Shown here: piece after piece, positions 6,829 to 14,929 of the stretch
How positions within the stretch are numbered: the first letter of the stretch is position 1
Layout: each line of letters opens with the position of its first letter
Assembly (NCBI GenBank): GCA_003154055.1
Contig: PMCH01000174.1
Span: forward strand, 1 to 15,674
Length of the DNA stretch: 15,674 nucleotides
Direction: 5' to 3'
DNA from: Acidobacteriaceae bacterium
GTDB taxonomy: Bacteria; Acidobacteriota; Terriglobia; Terriglobales; Acidobacteriaceae
Made by a program: the position numbers and the translations under genes
The notes under the pieces: generated by a model
What the model was told of the DNA's origin: nothing
Databases searched by the model: none
What the model saw: the letters and a program-made list of their open reading frames with translations, nothing else

Positions 6829-7716
6829 ATGAGCCCGTTTCTCAAACACGACCTCTACCGCTGGTGCAGCATTCCCGCCGAGAAATTATCCGCACATCCA
6901 GAACTGCGCGCCCGTTTCCGGATGGTGCGGGATTCCGCCGAGATGGGGCGATTGATGGCCCAGGAGTTGGTCGACGTCATTGTGGCCAGCAACCAGAAGA
7001 ACTCTCCCACGCGGGCGATCATCCCATGCGGGCCGAAATGCTGGTACGCGCCCTTCACCGAACTGGTGAATTCGAAGAAAGTCAGTTTGCGAAATCTCTC
7101 CGTGTTTCATATGGACGAGTGCCTGGACTGGCAGGGCCGGCTGCTGCCCGCGAAGCATCCCTACAACTTCCGCTCATTTATGGAAGAACACTTTTACGGC
7201 GGGATCAGTGCTGAGTTGGCGGTCCCGGAAAAGCAGAGATTCTGGCTCACGCCCTCGACCGCGGAAAAAGTGGGCGCTACGATCGCGGCGGCGCCGATCG
7301 ACATTACCGTTGGCGGTTGGGGCCAGGATGGTCATGTGGCTTACAACCAGGCCCGGCGCCATCCCTACAGCGCTATCACGCTTGAGGAACTGGCGGAGTC
7401 TACGATCCGTGTTCAGGAAAATAATATGGACACCATTCTTGCCCTGGCGCAGAGGACGTTCGGCAGCGCCTACCAGTTTGTTCCGCCTATGTCGATTACC
7501 TTGGGCGTTAAAGAATGTCTGTCGGCGAAGAAAGTACGCGTCTACAGCGATACGGGGGCTTGGAAACAAACTGCCCTGCGCGTGGCTCTGTTCGCCGAGC
7601 CCACTCCGGAATATCCCATGACACTGTTGCAGCGCCATCCGGATGCAGTCATCACCGCGACTCAGGAAACAGCCGCACATCCGATCAGCGAGAATCCCGA
7701 TTGGGATCTGCTGTAA
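6829..7716 (+). CDS. NagB-like sugar-phosphate deaminase/isomerase, divergent
   Basis: This 295-residue protein has the NagB/RpiA/6-phosphogluconolactonase-like fold: IIPCGPKCWY (64-73) where NagB has its phosphate loop, FHMDE (93-97) with Asp96 matching catalytic Asp72 of E. coli NagB, GGWGQDGHVAYNQ (162-174) with Asp167 and His169 matching Asp141 and His143, SITLGVKE (222-229), and Lys246 in AWKQTAL matching Lys208. The residue matching Glu148, which pairs with the catalytic His, is Gln174, and the GG-TP loop and the Arg158/Lys160 substrate contacts are not conserved. NagB itself converts glucosamine-6-phosphate to fructose-6-phosphate and ammonia; this relative may use another amino sugar phosphate or do isomerisation only. 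ATG at 6829 is preferred, with TTAGGA eight bases upstream; an in-frame TTG at 6805 has no ribosome site. It is followed 13 bases later by the PfkB-family gene and preceded by the shared operator. Confidence 0.82.
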   Translation: MSPFLKHDLYRWCSIPAEKLSAHPELRARFRMVRDSAEMGRLMAQELVDVIVASNQKNSPTRAIIPCGPKCWYAPFTELVNSKKVSLRNLSVFHMDECLDWQGRLLPAKHPYNFRSFMEEHFYGGISAELAVPEKQRFWLTPSTAEKVGATIAAAPIDITVGGWGQDGHVAYNQARRHPYSAITLEELAESTIRVQENNMDTILALAQRTFGSAYQFVPPMSITLGVKECLSAKKVRVYSDTGAWKQTALRVALFAEPTPEYPMTLLQRHPDAVITATQETAAHPISENPDWDLL

Positions 7717-7729
7717 GAGAAAAAACTCC

Positions 7730-8830
7730 ATGCGCGTCCTGCGGATCGACGATAGTTCCCCCTATGACCGCCTCGTGGGGATCGGCGGGATCGGCTCCGG
7801 CATCTTCTTCGCACTCGAAGGCGATCACACGCTGGGCCGCAATGAGAGCAGGGCTGGCCAACTGCTGGATGTGCGGGACTACTGCAAACTCCACATCGTG
7901 ATTCACTACGTGGCGAGATTGCTCGGGGCACAACCCTCGGGCGCGCCTTTTCACGTGCTCGCGCTGGGCAAAATCGGAAACGACGCTCCAGGCAGGTCTG
8001 TGCTGCAAGAGATGGCTGCCACCGGCATCGATACGCGGTTCGTCACCACCGCTGCCGGCCACCCAACTTTATTCAGCGTCTGCTTCCAGTACCCCGATCA
8101 CACGGGTGGCAACATCACGACGAACAACTCGTCTGCCGGCACGCTGTGCAAGCGCGATCTGGACGAGGTGGCTGGCCTGTTGCGCTCCGGCGGCGCCCGA
8201 ACCATGGCGCTCGCGCTTCCGGAAGTTCCGCTCGAGACGCGAAAGTATTTTCTGGAAATGGCCACCCGGGCCGGAAGTTTTCGCGCCGCGTCGTTCGTAA
8301 CCGGGGAAATTGCCCTCGCCAGGGACTGGAGGATGTTCGACCATCTCGACCTGGTGTCTGTGAATGGGGACGAAGCCGCCGAGCTTGTGGGAGAACAGTT
8401 GTCATCGGACAATCCTCAACACTTCATCGAGAAATGCCTCGCGTTTCTTCGCGGTTCCTATCCACAGCTCCAAATGGTGATCAGCGCTGGGAAGGACGGC
8501 GCCTACGCCGTGGGCAGTGAGAGTTGGAACTACTGTCCCGCCCCCAAGGTCGAGGTCGCGTCCACAGCCGGGGCCGGGGACAGCTTGTTGGGAGGGATAC
8601 TCGCCGGACTTGCGGCGGGCATTCCGCTGGTCAGTCCTCAGCCGAGGAGAGCGGGCAGTGTGGAAACCGCTCTGGATCTGGGCGTCCTGCTCGCCAGTTA
8701 CAAGGTAACTTCGCCGCATACCATTCATCCCGACGCTGACGTCCGGGCGCTAATCGAGTTTGCGAAAGCGGTTGGAGTAGAGATCGCTCCCGGGGTACGG
8801 GAGCGGTTCACAGAACGTCTGCCGGTATAG
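7730..8830 (+). CDS. PfkB-family (ribokinase-like) carbohydrate kinase
   Basis: The 366-residue protein shows the PfkB fold: GIGGIGSG (17-24) at the first strand, LGKIGND (79-85), VNGDEAAEL (211-219) matching the family's N-x-x-E Mg/ATP region, SAGKDGAYA (252-260), and the anion-hole motif TAGAGDSLLGGILAG (279-293) with catalytic base Asp284. The family phosphorylates sugars or sugar phosphates in the cytoplasm. The usual N-terminal GG-x-x-x-N-x-A substrate motif is not recognisable; that region reads HIVIHYVARLLG (55-66), so the sugar specificity may be unusual. The ATG at 7730 is chosen because the fold begins just after it and it leaves a 13-base gap after the NagB-like stop; the ribosome site (AAGAGA) is weak and a longer frame from 7643 would overlap the NagB-like gene. 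It most plausibly phosphorylates the product of the NagB-like enzyme. Confidence 0.87.
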   Translation: MRVLRIDDSSPYDRLVGIGGIGSGIFFALEGDHTLGRNESRAGQLLDVRDYCKLHIVIHYVARLLGAQPSGAPFHVLALGKIGNDAPGRSVLQEMAATGIDTRFVTTAAGHPTLFSVCFQYPDHTGGNITTNNSSAGTLCKRDLDEVAGLLRSGGARTMALALPEVPLETRKYFLEMATRAGSFRAASFVTGEIALARDWRMFDHLDLVSVNGDEAAELVGEQLSSDNPQHFIEKCLAFLRGSYPQLQMVISAGKDGAYAVGSESWNYCPAPKVEVASTAGAGDSLLGGILAGLAAGIPLVSPQPRRAGSVETALDLGVLLASYKVTSPHTIHPDADVRALIEFAKAVGVEIAPGVRERFTERLPV

Positions 8831-8864
8831 CGGCGTCGCAGCCATCCCGGTTCGAGCTTTTCGC

Positions 8865-8893
8865 TTGACAAGTCTTTAGTGAAACGTTACACC
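8865..8893 (+). promoter_or_regulatory. Predicted promoter of the glycosidase-receptor unit, containing a LacI-type operator
   Basis: A perfect -35 box TTGACA (8865-8870) is followed after 17 bases by TACACC (8888-8893), a poor -10 box. The operator GTGAAACGTTACAC (8879-8892) fills the end of the spacer and most of the -10 box, so repressor and RNA polymerase would compete. Of the three copies this one is the closest to a perfect palindrome, 12 of 14 positions. Confidence 0.65.
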
Positions 8894-8923
8894 TACTAAA
8901 CAATTCAATCACCGTCCTCGCGG

Positions 8924-11194
8924 ATGTGCCCTATGAAGTCGGTTCAAGTTTCGCCCCGCTCGTCCCGGATTTCCTGTCGGCTCCAATTTCTCGTTTGCCT
9001 GTTCCTCATCGTGAGCATTCCGCTCGTTGGCTGCGGCCGCAAGCCCGCCCCGACCGCGAACGTCCAGCCCGATTCCACAATCAGCGTCGCGGCAAACGCT
9101 GGCGGCCCGCTCGTAATCAAGACGTCCGCCGCGGAATTCCGCGTACTTTCCACCGGCTATCTGCAAGCTTCGCTGGTGCGAGACGGCGCGAGTCTGACTC
9201 TTGACGATCCCCGGGAACCCGGGGCAACTGCCGACACCCTGGTCAGCGGCGGCAAAGAGATCGGCGACTTTGTCCTTGATCTTGAACACGCAAAGATCAG
9301 TAACGCATCAGGCCGGTTGGGCGCGCTGGGCAAGCGGGTCGAGCTTTCCGGAAAGAGCGCGTCTTCTCCCGCCATCGAAAAGACCCTGATGATCGAGGTC
9401 TACGACAAGTTTCCCAGCCTGGCGCTGGTGAGCACGTCCTACAAGAATGCCGGGAGCACCGAGATCGTCCTCGATCGGGTAATCACTCAGGAGCATGTGC
9501 TGAATGCCTCTCTCAGCGATGCGAAAGCGGCGCCCTACGCGATGTGGTCGTTTCATGGATCGAGCGAGGCGTGGGGAAAAGACGACGTAATGCTGGTTAC
9601 GCCCAAGTTTGCCCGGGCGAATCCGATGCAGACCATGATGCACAACGATGAGAACCGGACCGGTGGCGGCATTCCGGTGGTGGCTTTCTGGACCGGTTCT
9701 GTCGGCGAAGCCATCGGCCACGCCGAAACCGGGCCGTTGAAGATGAGCTTGCCGGTGAAAACGCTGCCGGACGGCCGGGTGAGCGCAGCGATTGCGACTG
9801 AGGGGGCCGCTACGCTGCGCCCCGGAGAAGTCTTCGCGACACCGCTGACTTTCGTCGCGGTGTTCCACGGCGACTTTTTCGAGCCGCTCAGCCTGTACTC
9901 GAAAATGCTGCAAGTCCGCGGCCTTAGCCTGGCGCACCCTACCAATGCCGACTATGAGGCGAACTGGTGCGGTTGGGGATACGAGATGGACTTCACTCCC
10001 AAACAAATGCTGGGCACCATCCCGAAGCTCAAGGAACTGGGGCTGAAGTGGGCGACGCTCGATGCCGGCTGGTTCCGTTCCCGCGGAGACTGGGAACCGC
10101 GGCCGGACACCTTCCCCGACGATTCCATGCAGAAGGTCGTAAAGGCCTATCACGATGCCGGTATCCACATCACAATTTGGTGGATCCCGCTCGTGGTGGA
10201 GGACGGCCACGGAAAAGACATCCTGAATCACCGTCCGTACCAGCTTTCCAAGGTCGCTAAGGAACATCCTGATTGGCTGATTCTTGATAAGGACGGCAAG
10301 CCCGCTCGCGCTACCGCGGATCTCGGCGCATTCTGTCCCGCGGTGCCCGAGGTGCAGCAGTACTACAAACATCTCACCGAGCGCTTCATTCGCGACTGGG
10401 ACTTCGACGGCCACAAGCTGGATTTTTCCTACACCGTGCCCGCCTGCTACAACCCAAAGCATCATCACAAGTCTCCGAATGACTCGATCAATGCGGTGGG
10501 GGACGTCTACAAGATTATTCTCGAGACCACGCGAGCCCTGAAGCCGGAGAGCGTTACCCAGGCTTGTCCATGCGGAACGCCGCCGAGTCTGGCATGGCTG
10601 CCGTACATCGATCAGGCCGTGACGGCCGATCCGGTGGGCGCGGGGCAGGTTCGCCTCCGCACCAAGATGTACAAAGCGCTGCTGGGCCCGGAAGCGGCCG
10701 TGTACGGCGACCACGTCGAACTGACCGAGGTGATACTCAGAAACACGCTGAGCGAGGTCGACAAGGGGCGCGACTTCGCTTCCTCTGTCGGAGTTGGCGC
10801 GGTGGTGGGGACGAAATTCACCTGGCCCGGGTACGGTCCCAAATTCAAGATCGTTGAGTTGACGCCGGAAAAAGAAGCGCATTGGAAGAAGTGGATCGAT
10901 ATCTACAACGCGAAGATGCTTTCTCGAGGCAAGTTTCTTAACCTGTACACGTATGGTTACGATGTGCCCGAGGGCTACGCCATCGAAAAAGACGGCCGGA
11001 TGTACTACGCTTTCTACGCGCCGGGGAAGGGCAAGACGTGGTCCGGCGAAATCGAGCTGCGCGGTCTGGGGCCAAGCCACTACCAGGTTGTGGATTACGA
11101 AAACGGAAAGTCTCTGGGAGATGTCAGCTCACAGAATCCGAAACTCCGGGTTTCTTTGACCGACCATCTCCTGCTGGAAGCCAGCCCTCATTGA
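8924..11194 (+). CDS. GH36-like (clan GH-D) alpha-glycosidase, predicted lipoprotein
   Basis: The 756-residue protein starts with a lipoprotein signal: basic region, hydrophobic core and the lipobox LVGC with the lipidated Cys at residue 37 and Gly at +2, which favours the outer membrane. A beta-sandwich N-terminal domain (about 60-335, with SSEAWGKDDVMLV) is followed by a TIM barrel: WCGWGYEMDF, ATLDAGWF (Asp380, GH36 'DDGWF'-like), GHKLDFSY with candidate nucleophile Asp500, and AVTADP with candidate acid/base Asp569. The 69-residue spacing between these two fits GH36 enzymes such as AgaA. A beta C-terminal domain ends the protein. Family members hydrolyse alpha-galactosides or alpha-N-acetylgalactosaminides; the cysteine/glycine stretch around CPCGTPP differs from the usual GH36 CSGGG motif, so specificity is uncertain. 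Neither ATG at 8924 nor at 8933 has a clear ribosome site. It shares a unit with the receptor. Confidence 0.82.
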   Translation: MCPMKSVQVSPRSSRISCRLQFLVCLFLIVSIPLVGCGRKPAPTANVQPDSTISVAANAGGPLVIKTSAAEFRVLSTGYLQASLVRDGASLTLDDPREPGATADTLVSGGKEIGDFVLDLEHAKISNASGRLGALGKRVELSGKSASSPAIEKTLMIEVYDKFPSLALVSTSYKNAGSTEIVLDRVITQEHVLNASLSDAKAAPYAMWSFHGSSEAWGKDDVMLVTPKFARANPMQTMMHNDENRTGGGIPVVAFWTGSVGEAIGHAETGPLKMSLPVKTLPDGRVSAAIATEGAATLRPGEVFATPLTFVAVFHGDFFEPLSLYSKMLQVRGLSLAHPTNADYEANWCGWGYEMDFTPKQMLGTIPKLKELGLKWATLDAGWFRSRGDWEPRPDTFPDDSMQKVVKAYHDAGIHITIWWIPLVVEDGHGKDILNHRPYQLSKVAKEHPDWLILDKDGKPARATADLGAFCPAVPEVQQYYKHLTERFIRDWDFDGHKLDFSYTVPACYNPKHHHKSPNDSINAVGDVYKIILETTRALKPESVTQACPCGTPPSLAWLPYIDQAVTADPVGAGQVRLRTKMYKALLGPEAAVYGDHVELTEVILRNTLSEVDKGRDFASSVGVGAVVGTKFTWPGYGPKFKIVELTPEKEAHWKKWIDIYNAKMLSRGKFLNLYTYGYDVPEGYAIEKDGRMYYAFYAPGKGKTWSGEIELRGLGPSHYQVVDYENGKSLGDVSSQNPKLRVSLTDHLLLEASPH

Positions 11195-11251
11195 GGATGA
11201 TGTTGGTGTTACGCGGGTCCGGGTGCCAACGCAATTGCCAGGAGGTTGGAA

Positions 11252-14200
11252 ATGTCGCGCTCATTTGAATTTGTCCGTGGATCGCTCGTATTACTCACCT
11301 TTGTGCTGGTGGCGGGTCTCTGCTGGGCACAAAAAGATACCGGCACGATCGTCGGCACCGTAAAAGATTCGTCGGGAGCAGTCGTCGCGGGTGCGAAGGT
11401 CACCGTGACGGACGTAGATCGCGGCACCTCATTTGAGAGCAAAACGAACGCGGGTGGGGAATATTCTGCCGGCCCGTTGAAGGTGGGCCGCTATCGGGTC
11501 GCCGTGACGAAGCCAGGGTTCAAGACAACGACGGTGGGCCCGGTCGAGTTGAACGTCCAGGAACGGCCGTCGGTGGACGTGGCGCTGCAGGTGGGCGAGA
11601 TCCACGAACAGGTGACAGTTACCTCGCAAGGCCCGCAGTTGGAAACGGAGAACTCGGATCTTGGCCAGGTAGTGACGAGCAAGCGAATTTCAACCCTGCC
11701 GCTCAACGGTCGTAACTACGCACAACTGGCCCAATTGACGGCGGGCGTGGTGCCGGCCGAACCCGGGTCGCGCGCGGAAAAGACCTTCGGTTTCAGTGCG
11801 AATGGCGCGCGCGCGTTGCAGAACAATTTTCTGCTCGACGGAGTAGACAATAACGCCAATCTCGGTGACCTGCTCAACGAGACAACCTATGTGATTCAGC
11901 CCCCGGTGGACGCGATCGCGGAATTCAAGGTCCAGACCAACTCCTATAGCTCGGAGTTTGGCAGGGGCAACGGTGCGGTCATGAACGCGGTGATCAAGTC
12001 CGGGACCAACCAGATCCATGGCAACGTTTTTGAGTTCCTTCGCAACGAGAAATTCGACGCGAGAAATGCTTTTGACCAGTTCGGACGCCAACCCTATAAG
12101 CAGAATCAGTTTGGGTTCACCTTGGGCGGGCCGATCATCAAGAATCGGACTTTTTTCTTTGGAGACTACGAAGGTCTGCGGGTTCGACAAGCCATTCCAA
12201 TCTTGCAGTCGATCCCCACACCGGAGAATATCGGCGGGGATTTTTCCGCGAACCTCAGTTCCGACCTGGCGCTCGCGATCGACCAGGACGGCAACCCAAC
12301 CGACCAGACCGCCAGAGACTGCAACGGCAACGACACATTCAAAGGGGAAATCTTCAATACCCGCCTCACCCAGACAAGTCGTTTCGACCTCAACCCGAAT
12401 GGGTTTTGCGGCGCGCCGATTTCTTCCGACGGCAATCTGAATGTCTTTCCTGGCGGCCTCATTGATCCTCTCGCCACCCGGCTGGCCGCACTTTTCCCAT
12501 CGCCTAATACCCAACTTGCCGGCGCCAACTTCCTGGTCAATCCGGTGAGGAAAGAGACTCGCAACAACTTCGACATCCGCGTGGATCACAAACTCGCCCA
12601 GAAGGATGACTTCTTCGTGCGCTTCAGCTACGAAGATCAGCCCAGCGAGATTCCCGCTCCCTTCAACAACGTGTTGGACGGCGGCGGTTTCTTCGATGGT
12701 ATCGAGGAGAATTCCTATCGCAGCGTCGCCATGAGCGAAGTTCACGTGTTCACACCCAACGTTATCAATGAATTCCGGTTGGGCTATAACCGCGTCAATT
12801 CGCACCGGTTCCAGCTGAACTTCGACAAGAATATCGCCGGCGACCCTCAGTTCGGGATCAACTATCCTGGGGTGCCGTTCGGACCGCTCAACGGCGGCCT
12901 CCCGGAAATTGACTTCGGTGACGGCACGGCGACCATCGGCAGCTCCACCTTCCTTCCCTCCAAGGAATTGCAGAACAGCTATGTCCTTACCGAGAATTTG
13001 AATTGGATTCGGGGCCGCCACTCCTTCAAGTTCGGCACGGAGATTCGGCGCGAGCAGTTCACGATCTTCCAGCCCGCCGCTTCTCGCGGAAACCTGGGCT
13101 TCGGGAGCGAGTTCTCCGACAATCCGGCGTCGCCCAGCAGTGGTGGTTCGGCCTTCGCCTCCTTCTTACTGGGAATTCCAGACTTCGGCCTGATTACCAG
13201 CCTTCACAATGTGGATTACCGGCGGCAAATCTACGCCGGCTACGTACAAGACGATTTTCGAATAACGCCACGGCTTACTCTGAATCTGGGCCTGCGCTAC
13301 GAGTACTTCAGCCCCATCAAGGAAGAGCATGACCAAGCCGCAACCTTCGACTTCGCCACTCAATCATTGCTCGTGCCCAAGGGGCAGAACCAGGAACTCA
13401 CGCCGACTCTGGCGGCGAGCATTCCCATCCTGCGCACCGGGTCCCGTGGTCTGATCGAGCCCGACCGGAACAATTTTGCACCACGTGTGGGCTTCGCTTT
13501 CCAGTTGACTAACAACCTCGTGCTCCGCAGCGGCTATGGAATTTTCTACGGCGGACAGGAGAATGGGCCCTTCTCCAATCCCAGCCCAGGTTTCAGCCCA
13601 CCGTTCTTTTCTATCCAATCATTCAACACGAACTGCGGCGCTTCATCCGCCAACCCGGGTGATGGCCAGGTGGATTGCTCCATCCCGAACTTTAACGTGA
13701 TGGCGAATGGCTTCCCGCTGGACTCGCTCACCGACCCCAACACTCCACAACTATTTTCCGTCGATCCCCACCTGCGGACGCCTTACAACCAGCAGTGGCA
13801 CATGGGTCTGCAATACCAACTTCCGGCGCAAACCGTGTTGGAGGTTTCGTACGCCGGATCGCGAGGCATGAAACTCTTCGCCTTCTACAACGGCAACCAG
13901 GCGGTTCCCACGGCCGATCAGCAGGCGGCATTCGCTCCCCGCCGTCCGGTGAAGAAATCTCTGCCGGGTGCGGGTCCCTGCGACCTCGACACCCCCGACA
14001 ATTGCGATCCCGCCTTCGACACGACCATCGCCACGTTCCGCTCGAATGCTTTTTCGAACTATCACTCCCTCCAGGCGCGTTTGGAGAAACGCCTTACCCA
14101 CGGGCTGCAGTTTCAGGCCTCCTACACTTACAGCCATGCCATGGACACAGCCTCCAGCGCCAACCTCGGCTCGTTTGCCACGGGAGATTTCCGCGATCAG

Positions 14201-14872
14201 CGCTTCCCGAAACTGGAGTACGGCAACGCCGACTTCGATATCCGCCATCGCTTCATTTTCAGCTACTCGTATGATCTGCCTTTCGGAAAGGGCCAGCTCT
14301 TTGGCGGGAATGCCACGGGGGCTCTGGACCGGATCATCGGCGGCTGGCAGGTCGCGGGGATTACTTCAGCGTCCACAGGAAATTACTTCACGCCCACTGA
14401 CATCGCCACGAACCTGTCGAATTCGGATGGTGGCGGGAACGTAGCCAGCGCCGCGCGTCCCAATCGCGTCGGCGATCCCAATGCCACGCCATGTATCAAA
14501 GGGACTCTCTTCAACACTTGCGCCTTCGCAACCAACACAGTGGCAGGCACGTTTGGAAACGCGGGCCGCAACATCATCCGTGGGCCGGGCTTTCAGAACT
14601 GGGACCTTTCCGTTTTCAAGAACATCCCGTTGAATGACCGCTACCGGTTCGAATTCCGCGCGGAATTCTTCAACGTCTGGAACCACGTCAACCCGCAGCC
14701 GTACCCTGGGAAGTTTCTGTTCGACAACCCGACTACCGATCACTCCATCGATCTTTCCCCGGGAGAAAATGGTTGCCCGGTTGATAACCTGAATGCAAAT
14801 TGCTCCTGGGGCTTTGCTCAATCGGCGCGTGACCCCAGGCTGATTCAGTTGGCCCTGAAGTTTTTCTTCTAG
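11252..14872 (+). CDS. TonB-dependent outer-membrane receptor with carboxypeptidase-regulatory-like domain
   Basis: The 1206-residue protein has a signal peptide (1-26, cleavage after CWA), a carboxypeptidase-regulatory-like beta-sandwich domain (about 28-115, from GTIVGTVKDSSGAVVAGA), a plug domain (about 125-245, including ISTLPLNGRNYAQL, NNFLLDGVDNN and GAVMNAVIKSGTNQIHG) and a long beta barrel ending in the aromatic LALKFFF expected for outer-membrane insertion. No clear TonB box is seen, which is common in this group. These Oar-like receptors are greatly expanded in Acidobacteria and are thought to import oligosaccharides or other bulky ligands with TonB energy. The ATG at 11252 follows a perfect AGGAGG with six-base spacing; an in-frame TTG at 11246 is less likely. 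The gene lies 57 bases after the glycosidase, so the receptor probably supplies that enzyme's substrate or takes up its product. Mature cysteines occur as five close pairs. Confidence 0.95.
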   Translation: MSRSFEFVRGSLVLLTFVLVAGLCWAQKDTGTIVGTVKDSSGAVVAGAKVTVTDVDRGTSFESKTNAGGEYSAGPLKVGRYRVAVTKPGFKTTTVGPVELNVQERPSVDVALQVGEIHEQVTVTSQGPQLETENSDLGQVVTSKRISTLPLNGRNYAQLAQLTAGVVPAEPGSRAEKTFGFSANGARALQNNFLLDGVDNNANLGDLLNETTYVIQPPVDAIAEFKVQTNSYSSEFGRGNGAVMNAVIKSGTNQIHGNVFEFLRNEKFDARNAFDQFGRQPYKQNQFGFTLGGPIIKNRTFFFGDYEGLRVRQAIPILQSIPTPENIGGDFSANLSSDLALAIDQDGNPTDQTARDCNGNDTFKGEIFNTRLTQTSRFDLNPNGFCGAPISSDGNLNVFPGGLIDPLATRLAALFPSPNTQLAGANFLVNPVRKETRNNFDIRVDHKLAQKDDFFVRFSYEDQPSEIPAPFNNVLDGGGFFDGIEENSYRSVAMSEVHVFTPNVINEFRLGYNRVNSHRFQLNFDKNIAGDPQFGINYPGVPFGPLNGGLPEIDFGDGTATIGSSTFLPSKELQNSYVLTENLNWIRGRHSFKFGTEIRREQFTIFQPAASRGNLGFGSEFSDNPASPSSGGSAFASFLLGIPDFGLITSLHNVDYRRQIYAGYVQDDFRITPRLTLNLGLRYEYFSPIKEEHDQAATFDFATQSLLVPKGQNQELTPTLAASIPILRTGSRGLIEPDRNNFAPRVGFAFQLTNNLVLRSGYGIFYGGQENGPFSNPSPGFSPPFFSIQSFNTNCGASSANPGDGQVDCSIPNFNVMANGFPLDSLTDPNTPQLFSVDPHLRTPYNQQWHMGLQYQLPAQTVLEVSYAGSRGMKLFAFYNGNQAVPTADQQAAFAPRRPVKKSLPGAGPCDLDTPDNCDPAFDTTIATFRSNAFSNYHSLQARLEKRLTHGLQFQASYTYSHAMDTASSANLGSFATGDFRDQRFPKLEYGNADFDIRHRFIFSYSYDLPFGKGQLFGGNATGALDRIIGGWQVAGITSASTGNYFTPTDIATNLSNSDGGGNVASAARPNRVGDPNATPCIKGTLFNTCAFATNTVAGTFGNAGRNIIRGPGFQNWDLSVFKNIPLNDRYRFEFRAEFFNVWNHVNPQPYPGKFLFDNPTTDHSIDLSPGENGCPVDNLNANCSWGFAQSARDPRLIQLALKFFF

Positions 14873-14884
14873 CGTTTCCCCTGC

Positions 14885-14908
14885 TGGGGCGGGTCTGAGC
14901 CCGCCCCA
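14885..14908 (+). terminator. GC-rich hairpin after the receptor gene
   Basis: TGGGGCGGG (14885-14893) and CCCGCCCCA (14900-14908) form a perfect nine-base-pair stem with a six-base loop, 12 bases after the receptor stop. There is no T-tract, so it may be a weak or factor-assisted terminator or an mRNA-stabilising structure. It separates the receptor from the permease gene. Confidence 0.55.
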
Positions 14909-14929
14909 TCGATTCGAATCGCCAACCAC

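Noticed and set aside
9308..11080. Minus-strand open frame of 590 codons opposite the glycosidase
   Set aside because: The plus strand carries clear GH36-like motifs; the antisense product shows no domain or signal and no ribosome site context.
11690..13021. Minus-strand open frame of 443 codons opposite the receptor
   Set aside because: Shadow of the receptor gene, whose plug and barrel motifs fix the coding strand.
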